Positions 16,852 to 24,409 of a stretch of 64,000 bases of DNA are shown here, piece after piece. Numbering within the stretch: the first letter of the stretch is position 1; the number at the start of each line of letters is the position of its first letter. Source of the DNA: Chloroflexota bacterium (GTDB taxonomy: Bacteria > Chloroflexota > Dehalococcoidia > SHYB01); NCBI GenBank assembly GCA_016875535.1, contig VGPF01000006.1, positions 22,336 to 86,335 of the forward strand. Reading direction: 5' to 3'. Made by a program: the position numbers and the translations under genes. The notes below the pieces were generated by a model. The model ran no database searches, was not told the origin of the DNA, and was given only the letters and a program-made list of their open reading frames with translations.

Positions 16852-17622
16852 ATGAAGACTTCCCGCGCCGTTCGATTGATACTCGCCGTAGCGCTGGTCC
16901 TGAGTTCGCTTTCGGCATTCAGCGATACCGGCCTCGCCGCCGGCAACGGGCCTCCTGATAAAGAAGTCATCATCTTTGTTCACTACCCCAAAGGTCATGG
17001 CCCGCCGGAGCAGGCTCGCCCTGGCGGAGGCGGGGGCGGAGGAGCCTGTCCTTCGCGCACCTTCGCAAAGTGGGCCGATCTGAACGCGGCAGTGACCTTT
17101 GTCGTTGACTCCTCGGGAAGCGGGCTCGCCGCCCAGGACGCCCTCACCGGCGTTGTGAACTCGGTGGCAGAGTGGTCAAACTGGTCGGGGCTCCCTGCGC
17201 CGGTTGGTGGGACGTTCGCCGGCGTTCCCAGCAGCTACACCGGTTCCAGCAACGGGACGAACGAGGTCGGCTGGGGTTCACTTAGCGCTTTAGGTTACTC
17301 CAACGCCATCGCAGTCACCTGGACCTGGCGCAATAGAGCCACCAAAGCCGCGGTGGAATGGGATATGGTCTTCAATACCGACCCGGGCTTCAACTGGGCG
17401 CAGAGCGACCTCGGTGGGGCTGACCCCAATACAGCCGTAGTCTCGGCGGGCGCGTACGATGTCCAGAATATCGGCACCCACGAAGCCGGTCACGCCTTCG
17501 GCCTGGATTACGTCTCGGAGGCCGCGCACACGATGTACAGCTATGGCTCCAAGGATGAGGTGAAGAAGCGAAGCCTGGAATGCGGCGATAAGGCGGGCAT
17601 CCAGAAGCTCTATGGCGTCTAA
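16852..17622 (+). CDS. Secreted matrixin-like metalloprotease with altered third zinc ligand
   Basis: The ATG at 16852 follows AGGGGG and gives 256 residues with a Sec signal peptide (MKTSRAVRLILAVALVLSSL, cleavage probably near residue 30). After a glycine-rich linker (PGGGGGGGA) comes a matrixin-type fold with HEAGHAFGLDY at 210-220 and the Met-turn HTMYSYG. His210, Glu211 and His214 are intact, but the third zinc ligand expected at position 220 is Tyr (TAC), one transition from the usual His codon. The adjacent Asp219 could substitute. Three cysteines remain after export (Cys66, Cys243 and none obvious in between). Activity is uncertain. Confidence 0.8.
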   Translation: MKTSRAVRLILAVALVLSSLSAFSDTGLAAGNGPPDKEVIIFVHYPKGHGPPEQARPGGGGGGGACPSRTFAKWADLNAAVTFVVDSSGSGLAAQDALTGVVNSVAEWSNWSGLPAPVGGTFAGVPSSYTGSSNGTNEVGWGSLSALGYSNAIAVTWTWRNRATKAAVEWDMVFNTDPGFNWAQSDLGGADPNTAVVSAGAYDVQNIGTHEAGHAFGLDYVSEAAHTMYSYGSKDEVKKRSLECGDKAGIQKLYGV

Positions 17623-17644
17623 CGCCTAAGCTCTCGAACAGGAC

Positions 17645-17677
17645 AAAGAGGGGCCGGTCGTTGACTGGCCCCTCTTT
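17645..17677. terminator. Bidirectional intrinsic terminator
   Basis: A 15-bp stem with a GTT loop, AAAGAGGGGCCGGTC against GACTGGCCCCTCTTT with one mismatch, flanked by A and T runs on both sides. It lies between the matrixin gene and the convergent small gene at 17681-17947, so it can serve both. Confidence 0.85.
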
Positions 17678-17680
17678 CTT

Positions 17681-17947
17681 TCATCGGGGCTGCGCCTTGT
17701 CCGCGGGCGCATCTTGCTTCACAAGCTTTTCGATCTGCTCCATATGCCCACGCAAGTAGCATTCGCCGAAGTACATGACTCGCCGGGGCTGGCCGTCCAC
17801 AGGCAGGTCCTGCTCCCACTTCGGCGTGAGCTCCCACTCGTCCAGGTAGGCGCGCACCGCCCTATCGCCATCTACCGACTTCGCCGGGTCTTCGATGAGG
17901 AAGATCGCGATCATCCCGTCGGGCTTCGTCGCGCGCCGTATCTCCAC
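17681..17947 (-). CDS. Small hypothetical protein
   Basis: A GTG at 17947 preceded by AGGAGG at ideal spacing gives 88 residues (VEIRRATKPDGMIAIFLIEDPAKS...). The frame remains open upstream to 18184, but that part runs through the start of the divergent gene and is basic and low in complexity, so the shorter form is preferred. One short hydrophobic strand (MIAIFLIED) and a C-terminal helix (GHMEQIEKLVKQ) are visible. No family is recognised. It ends just before a bidirectional terminator. Confidence 0.6.
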   Translation of the reverse strand: MEIRRATKPDGMIAIFLIEDPAKSVDGDRAVRAYLDEWELTPKWEQDLPVDGQPRRVMYFGECYLRGHMEQIEKLVKQDAPADKAQPR

Positions 17948-18062
17948 GCCGCCCTCCTGTCCTTTCGGCGATTCTAGCACACGCCTCCTGCGCCGCTCAC
18001 GATGCCTGTTGTCACATGCTGTACGATGGCTCTCCACTTCTCGCTCGATGAAGGAGCTCTTC

Positions 18063-18713
18063 ATGGACGGCGCAAGCTCCCCTAGCCTGCTGGTCAATAT
18101 GTCAAACTGCAAAGACCCAGCCCAGGACAAAGACTTCAACCACTGGTATGACAAGATCCACATCCCGGAGGTCCTGAATACCAAGGTCTATCACGCCGCC
18201 ACGCGCTTCAAGAACGCCGCGCCCAAGCCGGAGGAGGCGCACTACCTCGCCCTCTACGAATCTACCTGGCATGATCCCGTCGCCGCCTCCAACGAGATGC
18301 GCAAGCGCGCCGGCAGCATGAACATCTCGCCCCTTCTGGAGGGCAAGTATCGAAGGGTCTTCAAACGCATCAGCGATTTCCCAGCCAAGAGCGGCCCCTA
18401 CACCAGTCATCGCACCACGGGCGTCCTCGTCGTCCTTACCACCTGCAACGACCCTGCCCGCGAGGCCGAGTTCAACAAGTGGTATGACACCGTCCACGTC
18501 CCCGAGCGCATAGAGACCGGCTGCATCTATGCCGCCGCCCGCTACGCCATCGCCGACCCGCAGCCCGGAGACGCCAAGTTCCTGGCCGTCTACGAGACCG
18601 ACGCCAAAGACCCGGCGGCGGCTATCGCCAAGATGCCCGGGCTGATCAAACAGCCCACCACTCGCTTTGATAACTTCACCGTCGCCTTCGTGGCCACATT
18701 CCTTCGCATCTAG
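18063..18713 (+). CDS. Tandem dimeric alpha/beta-barrel (EthD/ABM-like) protein
   Basis: The ATG at 18063 follows AAGGAG; 216 residues. The protein is an internal duplication: LLVNMSNCKDPAQDKDFNHW-YDKIHIPE...AATRFK (about residues 9-50) and VLVVLTTCNDPAREAEFNKW-YDTVHVPE...AARYA (about 121-162) share the FN-WYD--H-PE pattern. This F/NxWY-H-PE signature is typical of ferredoxin-like dimeric alpha/beta-barrel proteins of the EthD/antibiotic-monooxygenase type. Fusion of two units makes a built-in dimer. The reaction is unknown; the MaoC-like neighbour suggests catabolism. Confidence 0.75.
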   Translation: MDGASSPSLLVNMSNCKDPAQDKDFNHWYDKIHIPEVLNTKVYHAATRFKNAAPKPEEAHYLALYESTWHDPVAASNEMRKRAGSMNISPLLEGKYRRVFKRISDFPAKSGPYTSHRTTGVLVVLTTCNDPAREAEFNKWYDTVHVPERIETGCIYAAARYAIADPQPGDAKFLAVYETDAKDPAAAIAKMPGLIKQPTTRFDNFTVAFVATFLRI

Positions 18714-18778
18714 GCCGGTGGCGCAGTGGCCTCTCTCAGCACGCTGACGGCACATCTTAAGCACTGGAGCCTTCACCC

Positions 18779-19246
18779 GTGACTGACGACCTCATCACTG
18801 AGGCCATGCGCGGGGCCATCGGCCGTCCATCGCCGCCGGTGACCTACGATATCGAAAAGGGCCACATCCGCCGCTTCGTTGAGGCCATAGGCGACGCCAA
18901 TCCCCTCTACCGCGATGGATCGGCAGCCCGAGCCGGCCGCCACGGCGGCATCATCGCCCCACCCACCTTCCTCCGCGCCCTCAACCCGGCCCCGTTGCCC
19001 GTCAGCCCCTTCCAGTTCGGCAGGCTAAAACCCGGCTTCGATGCCGGCTCGGAATGGGACTACTACCACCCCGTCATGGCCGGAGACCGCATCACCGTCA
19101 CTGCAGTCGTGGAAGGCTACGAAACCAGACCGGGGAGAAACGCGACCCTCGTCTTCATCAGCATCCTCAACACCTATACTAACCAACGGGGTGAGACTGT
19201 GGCGACCCAGCGCTCCCGCAGCGTCCTCCTTGGAGAGCAATCCTAG
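18779..19246 (+). CDS. MaoC-like / FAS1-type dehydratase domain protein
   Basis: A GTG-started frame gives 155 residues forming a single hot-dog fold. The N-terminal MaoC pattern is clear: VTYDIEKGHIRRFVEAIGDANPLY, then GIIAPPTFLRAL, and the later SEWDYYHPVMAGDRITVTAVV block. Such proteins hydrate enoyl-CoA/ACP or serve as half of a two-subunit hydratase. It lies 65 bp after the EthD-like protein and shares its direction, so a small catabolic unit is possible. Its start codon assignment rests on the family N-terminus. Confidence 0.85.
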   Translation: MTDDLITEAMRGAIGRPSPPVTYDIEKGHIRRFVEAIGDANPLYRDGSAARAGRHGGIIAPPTFLRALNPAPLPVSPFQFGRLKPGFDAGSEWDYYHPVMAGDRITVTAVVEGYETRPGRNATLVFISILNTYTNQRGETVATQRSRSVLLGEQS

Positions 19247-19266
19247 GTCACAGCGCACGATTCCCC

Positions 19267-19395
19267 ATGTGGCAACGCGACGATTCCGGCTGGAAGACCA
19301 AAGGCTGCTTCGGCTGTATCGCCGTCGCAGCCCTCCTCTTCGTCGGCGGCCTGCTCCTCTTCTTCTACCTCCTCTCCCACGCCGCCTCCAATTGA
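19267..19395 (+). CDS. Small single-pass membrane protein
   Basis: A 42-residue frame, MWQRDDSGWKTKGCFGCIAV continuing into a hydrophobic helix of about 20 residues and ending SHAASN. A charged N-terminus, a CFGC pair and one transmembrane helix are visible. It begins 20 bp after the MaoC-like gene and codon use matches its neighbours (C-ending codons), which supports it as real. No strong ribosome site is seen. Function unknown. Confidence 0.45.
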   Translation: MWQRDDSGWKTKGCFGCIAVAALLFVGGLLLFFYLLSHAASN

Positions 19396-19506
19396 CCGTT
19401 CAGAGCGCCTTCTGGTCCAGCCGTTCTATATATCGCCCTGGGAACTTTCGCCTGCCCTCCGCCGTCTATTCAGTGATAGGGGAATGCGCCCTATGGAGGT
19501 TGCGAT

Positions 19507-19920
19507 ATGCGCAAGTGGCTTATCTCAGGGCTGATCGTCCTCACCGTCGCGGCGGTGACGCCTGCCGTGACCTTGGCCCTCTCCCACGCCAACGATCAGC
19601 CGCAAGAGCGCCCGCCGATCGTGGAGCCTGAGCCGCCTTTTGACTGCGACGACCTCCAGACCCTCTGGGCCTGCGGCGACCAGATGGCCGCCCTGGCCAA
19701 ACTCGATCTCTCCAATCGCCTGATCCTCCCGCTGAGCGCCATCGCGGTGCTGCGCGTGGAGAAGGTCAACTGGCCTGATGCGAGCCTGGGCCTCCCGGCC
19801 CCGCCGGCCCTCTACGCTCAGGTCATCACCCCGGGCTACAAGGTCATCGTGGAGGCTCAAGGCCGCCGGTATGTGTACCACATTGATAGCCTCAACCGGG
19901 TGGTCCTGGCGCAGCGCTGA
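19507..19920 (+). CDS. Secreted hypothetical protein
   Basis: GGAGG lies at proper spacing before the ATG at 19507. The 137-residue product has a signal peptide (MRKWLISGLIVLTVAAVTPA), a proline-rich linker (ERPPIVEPEPPFD), a Cys pair (DCDDLQTLWAC) and a compact C-terminal domain ending YKVIVEAQGRRYVYHIDSLNR. The last segment looks like a small beta-rich PepSY-like or anti-sigma-linked fold, but I cannot name the family. Probably extracytoplasmic. Confidence 0.65.
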   Translation: MRKWLISGLIVLTVAAVTPAVTLALSHANDQPQERPPIVEPEPPFDCDDLQTLWACGDQMAALAKLDLSNRLILPLSAIAVLRVEKVNWPDASLGLPAPPALYAQVITPGYKVIVEAQGRRYVYHIDSLNRVVLAQR

Positions 19921-19987
19921 ACGCTATCCGCGACCCCGCTTCATCATCCCATCGTCCGGGTCGCGGCTCCTCTCCCCCTTGGCGCCT

Positions 19988-20036
19988 GCCCTCCGCTCTT
20001 CCCGAATAATCTTTTTGTTTCGGGAGAGCGGAGGGC
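19988..20036. repeat. Long hairpin with T-rich loop
   Basis: GCCCTCCGCTCTTCCCG pairs with CGGGAGAGCGGAGGGC (16 bp, one bulged T) across a 16-base loop containing TTTTTGTTT. It lies between two convergent genes. The T run is in the loop, not after the stem, so it is not a standard intrinsic terminator. The rest of 19921-20157 shows nothing recognisable. Confidence 0.6.
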
Positions 20037-20157
20037 ACTCTCTATCACCCTCGACTTCTGAGCTTTTAGCAACACAGGCAAACCGGTCTATTCAAAGCCC
20101 AAAACGCCCATTCCCCCCATCCTGCCTCTATGCTGTGGGCGAGTTCTCTGCTCTTCC

Positions 20158-21234
20158 CTACTTGCCATTCGCCGCCTTCACGAACCGATCGTCGTACGCC
20201 GTCTTGTAGTCGAACGGCTTCGGCAGCGCCTGGAACTCGATAAGCTGATCGTAGAGGCCCTTCCACTGGGCATCCGCCATCGCCCCAAGGCCGAACTGTT
20301 CCGTCACCGGGCCTCTGGCGTTCCGCAGTTCCTCGCGCAGCATGAATCGCTGGTGCTCCCGGTCCTCCTGGGGCGCATACTGCATGATGATGTTCAGCGT
20401 CTCTTCTTCATTCTTCGGGTCCAGCGCGAACTGCAGGCCCTTCAGCGTCGCCTTCACGAACCGCGTGTAGAGGTCGGGATCGCCATCCAGCCGCTCCTTC
20501 ATCGCGATGAACGTCAGCCCAAGCGTCGGCACGCCGTAGTCTTCCGGGTTGAAGACCCGCACGCCAAGGCCGAGCTTCTGGAGAACGTCCGGCTCGTTCG
20601 AGTTGAAGACCGCCAGGATGTCCACCTGGCCTTCGCTCAAGATGCGCGGGTCAAAGCCCACGCGCACCTCGCGGATCTTGGAGCGGTCCACCCCATTCGC
20701 CTTCAGGATGGCCAGGTATTCCGGCGGCACGCTCGTCTTATAGCCGAAGGTCTTCCCCTCCCAGTCCTTTGGCGTCCTCATGCCCGATTTCTCCATCACC
20801 ATGTAGGCGTTCTGCCCCTTCTGGCCAAAGAGGGCGATGGCCCGAATCGGCACATCCGGGTCCGATCGGCGGCGGAGAACCGAGCCGGCATCCGCCGTGG
20901 TCACCTGAATCTCGCCGTCCACCAATAGCTTCAGGTGTTCGCCGCTGGCGGCGTGGCGGATCGTGACGTCCAGCGCCTGCTCGGCGAAGTAGCCCTTCTT
21001 CTCCGCCACATAGGCGGCCACAAAGGGCAGGTTGGCCTGGGCCTTAAACCCGGCCATGAACGTCATCTTCTTCGGCGTTAGCGTCGGCGTCGCCGCTAGA
21101 GGCGCAGCGGTCGGCGCAGGCTGGTCGCTCTTCGATGCACTATCGTTGCTGCACGCGGCGGCGACCATCGTCAGAGAAAGGGCCGCAAGCAGCAAGGCAA
21201 AAAGTCTAGACCGAGACGGCGTTGTGAAACGCAT
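20158..21234 (-). CDS. ABC-transporter substrate-binding lipoprotein, NMT1/SsuA type
   Basis: This 358-residue precursor has a lipoprotein signal with lipobox VAAACS, then a Ser/Thr/Pro linker and a type-II solute-binding domain. The NMT1/SsuA pattern is visible: FMAGFKAQANLPFVAAYVAEKKGYFAEQALDV near the start of the mature domain, then GSVLRRRSDPDVPIRAIALFGQ, and TFGYKTSVPPEYLAILKANG. Members bind aliphatic sulfonates, nitrate, taurine or thiamine-pyrimidine precursors. It is the last gene of a three-gene importer read leftwards. The ligand is not determinable. Confidence 0.9.
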   Translation of the reverse strand: MRFTTPSRSRLFALLLAALSLTMVAAACSNDSASKSDQPAPTAAPLAATPTLTPKKMTFMAGFKAQANLPFVAAYVAEKKGYFAEQALDVTIRHAASGEHLKLLVDGEIQVTTADAGSVLRRRSDPDVPIRAIALFGQKGQNAYMVMEKSGMRTPKDWEGKTFGYKTSVPPEYLAILKANGVDRSKIREVRVGFDPRILSEGQVDILAVFNSNEPDVLQKLGLGVRVFNPEDYGVPTLGLTFIAMKERLDGDPDLYTRFVKATLKGLQFALDPKNEEETLNIIMQYAPQEDREHQRFMLREELRNARGPVTEQFGLGAMADAQWKGLYDQLIEFQALPKPFDYKTAYDDRFVKAANGK

Positions 21235-21422
21235 CCGAAGTGCTCCTTAGGACGTTTGCTAAATGGTCAACTGCACGTGCCCGCGAACAGGCGCATACCC
21301 GCCCGTCCCAGGCGTTCGACAAACGCTCTATCGCACGTATGGCTCGGACGCCACCTCCACGGTGAGGCTTTCACAAACGCACCGACGACTTTTAGGAACC
21401 GGCCCAGATCTCCGGTATTTCC

Positions 21423-22274
21423 TCAGCGGGCCAGGTTTGATTCGTGCCAGAAAAGCAGCCGCTTCTCGATCATCCATAACAGCATCGTCAGGCCGATGCC
21501 GATGAGCGCCAGCGTGACGATCGCCGAGAAGAGCGTCGGCATATCGAGGTTATTATGCGCGACGATGATGACGCTGCCTAGCCCTCTATCGCCGCTGAAC
21601 CACTCCGCCACCGTCGCGCCGATGAGCGCCAGGGGAATCACTATGCGGAACGAGGCGAAGAGGTACGGAAGCGAACTGGGCAGCCGGAGCCGGAAAAAGA
21701 TCTCCGCAGGCGAGGCATGGATGGAGCGAAGAAAGTCGGCGGAGCTTGGGTTCATGGAGCGGAAGCCGACGATGGCATTGATGAGCACCGGGTAAAAGGT
21801 CAGAAAGGCGGCGATGAGCACCTTGGGAAAGCTCCCGAAGCCGAACCAGATCGTGAAGAGCGGGGCGATCGCCACGATGGGCGTCACCTTCACCAGGATC
21901 GCCAGCGGCATGACGCCTTTCTCCACTGGCCGCGAAGCCGCCATCGCGATGGCGAAGAGGATGGCGCCCCCGGCGCCAAGGGCGAAGCCCAGCATCCCTT
22001 CATACAGCGTCACCCAGCCGTGCCGCCAGAAATACGAAAGGTCGCCGAAGAAGCGGTCCAGCACCTTCGTCGGCCTGGGGAAGATATACGTCGGCGTATC
22101 GGCGGCGCGCACCCACAGCTCCCAGATGACCCCGCCGATGACAAGCGCGATAAGCGGCGGCACCAGATATCCCAGCGTCGGCAGGCTCGTCCTCACGGCG
22201 CGCCGCCAGCCTCCCGCCTCTGCGCGCGGCTGCGCCTTATCGGCGGGCCGCGGCTCTGCCAGTGGCTGGTCCAC
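21423..22274 (-). CDS. ABC-transporter permease, SsuC/TauC type
   Basis: A 283-residue polytopic protein with about six membrane segments. The cytoplasmic EAA-type loop is visible as GFRSMNPSSADFLRSIHASPAEIFFRLRLPSSLPYLFASF, which contacts the ATPase. It starts with GTG at 22274, overlapping the ATPase gene's end by 38 bp, so the two are coupled. A 188-bp gap without recognisable features separates it from the binding protein. It forms the channel of the importer. Confidence 0.9.
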   Translation of the reverse strand: MDQPLAEPRPADKAQPRAEAGGWRRAVRTSLPTLGYLVPPLIALVIGGVIWELWVRAADTPTYIFPRPTKVLDRFFGDLSYFWRHGWVTLYEGMLGFALGAGGAILFAIAMAASRPVEKGVMPLAILVKVTPIVAIAPLFTIWFGFGSFPKVLIAAFLTFYPVLINAIVGFRSMNPSSADFLRSIHASPAEIFFRLRLPSSLPYLFASFRIVIPLALIGATVAEWFSGDRGLGSVIIVAHNNLDMPTLFSAIVTLALIGIGLTMLLWMIEKRLLFWHESNLAR

Positions 22275-23061
22275 CGTAGCCTCCCGTCATCAGCAGTCGC
22301 TGGATGCGCTCCACGGCATCCAGGAAGGCCGCCGTCCGCTCGATCCCCTCTCGCCGCGGGCGCGGCAGGTCAATCGTCACCACATCGGCGATGCGCCCCG
22401 GCCGCGCCGTCATCACGGCCACCCGGTCGGACATCAGCACCGCCTCCGCGATGGAGTGCGTCACCATCACAACCGTCTTGCGGGATGTCTCCCAGATGCG
22501 CAGCAGCTCATAGCGCATAGCGCTCCGCGTCAGCTCGTCTAGAGCCCCCAGCGGCTCATCCATCAGCAGGAGCGCCGGGTCAAAGACCAGCGCCCGCGCC
22601 AGCGCTACCCGCTGCTTCATCCCGCCCGAAAGCTGATGCGGGTAGTAGCGGGCGAACTCCTGCAACCCCACGGTCGCCAGCAGCGCATCCGCGTCACCCT
22701 GGGTAGGGGCGGGCCTAAGGCCCTCCCGGCCCCTCCCCCCGTTCACCTGCAGCGGCAGCAGCACATTCTCATGCACCGTCCGCCACGGCAAGAGCGAAGG
22801 GTCTTGAAAGACGAATCCCATCTCCTTCCTCTTCTGGACCTCCCTAGGCTCGAGACCCCGCACCAGGACCCTACCCTCCGTCGTCGCCTCCAGCCCGCCG
22901 ATCAGCCGCAGCAGCGTCGTCTTTCCACAGCCGCTCGGCCCAATGAGCGAGAGGAACTCCCCCTCTTGCGCCTCCAGGCTCACGCCGTCCAAAACCAGCA
23001 GGCCGCCGCCCTTCGCTGGGAAGCGCTTGCTCACCGTTTCGATCGCGACATGGATGGCCAC
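22237..23061 (-). CDS. ABC-transporter ATP-binding protein, SsuB/TauB type
   Basis: Walker A GPSGCGKTT, Q-loop FVFQDPSLLPW, signature LSGGMKQRVALARAL, Walker B LLLMDEP and H-loop VMVTHS are all present. The frame opens at an ATG at 23097, but a GTG at 23061 preceded by AAGGA gives the usual N-terminus (AIHVAIETVSKRF) and is preferred. FQDPSLLPW is typical of the nitrate/sulfonate/taurine group. An insert around MVNGGRGREGLRPAPTQGD-type sequence lengthens the helical subdomain. It energises the adjacent permease. Confidence 0.92.
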   Translation of the reverse strand: MAIHVAIETVSKRFPAKGGGLLVLDGVSLEAQEGEFLSLIGPSGCGKTTLLRLIGGLEATTEGRVLVRGLEPREVQKRKEMGFVFQDPSLLPWRTVHENVLLPLQVNGGRGREGLRPAPTQGDADALLATVGLQEFARYYPHQLSGGMKQRVALARALVFDPALLLMDEPLGALDELTRSAMRYELLRIWETSRKTVVMVTHSIAEAVLMSDRVAVMTARPGRIADVVTIDLPRPRREGIERTAAFLDAVERIQRLLMTGGYGGPATGRAAARR

Positions 23062-23183
23062 AGCCGTCCTTCTACTCCTGGGGAATCCAGGCGTCATTCT
23101 AGCACAGCGTTTGTCTCTGACCCGTCACCGGTTTATCATGGTGCGGCCCTCTTTATCCTTCTCACCGCCCTAGGAGCCTCTGC

Positions 23184-24350
23184 ATGCGACTCGCGAAACG
23201 GATCGAAAAACTGCCTCCCTACCTCTTCGTGGAGATCAACAAGAAGATCGCCGCCAAGCGCGCCGCCGGCGTGGACGTCGTCAGCTTCGCCATCGGCGAT
23301 CCGGACCTGCCGACCCCGAAGCACATCCTGGAGAGTATGCGGAAGGCCGCCCAGGTGCCCGCCAACCACCGCTATCCCGAGTCGGACGGCCTGCCCGACT
23401 TCCGCAAGGCCATCGCCGAGTGGTACCAGAAGCGCTTCGGCGTCACGCTGGACCCGGATAAAGAGGTCCTGCCCCTCATCGGCTCCAAGGAGGGCATCGG
23501 CCACATCGCCCTCTGCTTCATAGACCCGGGCGATATCGCCCTCGTCCCGGATCCTGCATATCCCGTCTATGCCATCGGCACCATGTTTGCCGGGGGCGAA
23601 AGCCACTACATGCCCCTCACCGCCGAAAACGGCTTCCTGCCGGAGCTGGACGCCATCCCCCAGAGCGTCCTCAAAAAGGCCAAGGTCCTCTGGCTCAACT
23701 ATCCCAACAACCCCACGGGCGCCGTCGCCGATCTCAAGTTCTTCGAAAAGGTCGTCGCCTTCGCCAAGAAAAACGATATCCCCGTCTGCCACGATGGCCC
23801 CTATACGGAGATCGCCTACGATGGTTACAAGCCCGTCTCCTTCCTCCAGGCCAAGGGCGCTATAGATATCGGCATCGAGTTCCATTCCCTCTCCAAGAGC
23901 TACAACATGACCGGCTGGCGCGTGGGCATGGCCGTGGGCAATGCCCAGATGATCAACGCCCTCATGCGGGTGAAGTCCAACCTGGATAGCGGCATCCCCC
24001 AGGCTATCCAGCAGATGGCGATAGACGCCCTGCGCGGGCCCCAGGGATGCATCGCTGACAACGTGAAGGTCTACCAGCGCCGCCGCGATAAGCTCGTCCC
24101 GGCGCTCAACCGGCTCGGCCTCAAGGTCTTTTCGCCCAAGGCCGCCCTCTATCTGTGGGCGCGCGTCCCTGAAGGCCAGACCTCCGCCAGCTACGCCGCT
24201 AAGCTTATTGATGAGGCCGGTATCGTCGTCACCCCCGGCCGCGGCTACGGCGAGCACGGCGAAGGCTACATCCGCCTCTCCATGACCTTGCCTGACGACC
24301 GTGTGGACGAGGCCCTGAAGCGCCTGAGCGCCCTCAAACCCACCAAGTAG
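23184..24350 (+). CDS. dapL: LL-diaminopimelate aminotransferase-type class I/II aminotransferase
   Basis: This 388-residue PLP enzyme has the fold-type I pattern: [24 protein letters not shown], and [15 protein letters not shown] with PLP-lysine 238. The N-terminus ([40 protein letters not shown]) matches the DapL group, which converts tetrahydrodipicolinate directly to LL-diaminopimelate for lysine synthesis, common in Chloroflexota. TAGGAG precedes the ATG. The TAG stop is supplied by a GTAGGGGCG repeat. Other aromatic or Ala/Asp aminotransferases of the family cannot be ruled out. Confidence 0.85.
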   Translation: MRLAKRIEKLPPYLFVEINKKIAAKRAAGVDVVSFAIGDPDLPTPKHILESMRKAAQVPANHRYPESDGLPDFRKAIAEWYQKRFGVTLDPDKEVLPLIGSKEGIGHIALCFIDPGDIALVPDPAYPVYAIGTMFAGGESHYMPLTAENGFLPELDAIPQSVLKKAKVLWLNYPNNPTGAVADLKFFEKVVAFAKKNDIPVCHDGPYTEIAYDGYKPVSFLQAKGAIDIGIEFHSLSKSYNMTGWRVGMAVGNAQMINALMRVKSNLDSGIPQAIQQMAIDALRGPQGCIADNVKVYQRRRDKLVPALNRLGLKVFSPKAALYLWARVPEGQTSASYAAKLIDEAGIVVTPGRGYGEHGEGYIRLSMTLPDDRVDEALKRLSALKPTK

Positions 24351-24397
24351 GGGCGCGGGGCACGCGCCCAATCACTGCCGGGCGGGACGCGCCCCGC
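24347..24397. repeat. GTAGGGGCG stop-codon repeat between dapL and hflX
   Basis: Begins with the dapL stop codon and ends in the reverse-oriented arm GACGCGCCCCGC, immediately before the AAGGAG of hflX. The first 23 bases are identical to the element after the SRPBCC gene at 15833. Confidence 0.75.
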
Positions 24398-24409
24398 AAG
24401 GAGACGCCT

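Noticed and set aside
23136..24371. A 411-codon open frame on the minus strand
   Set aside because: Shadow of dapL; no motifs.
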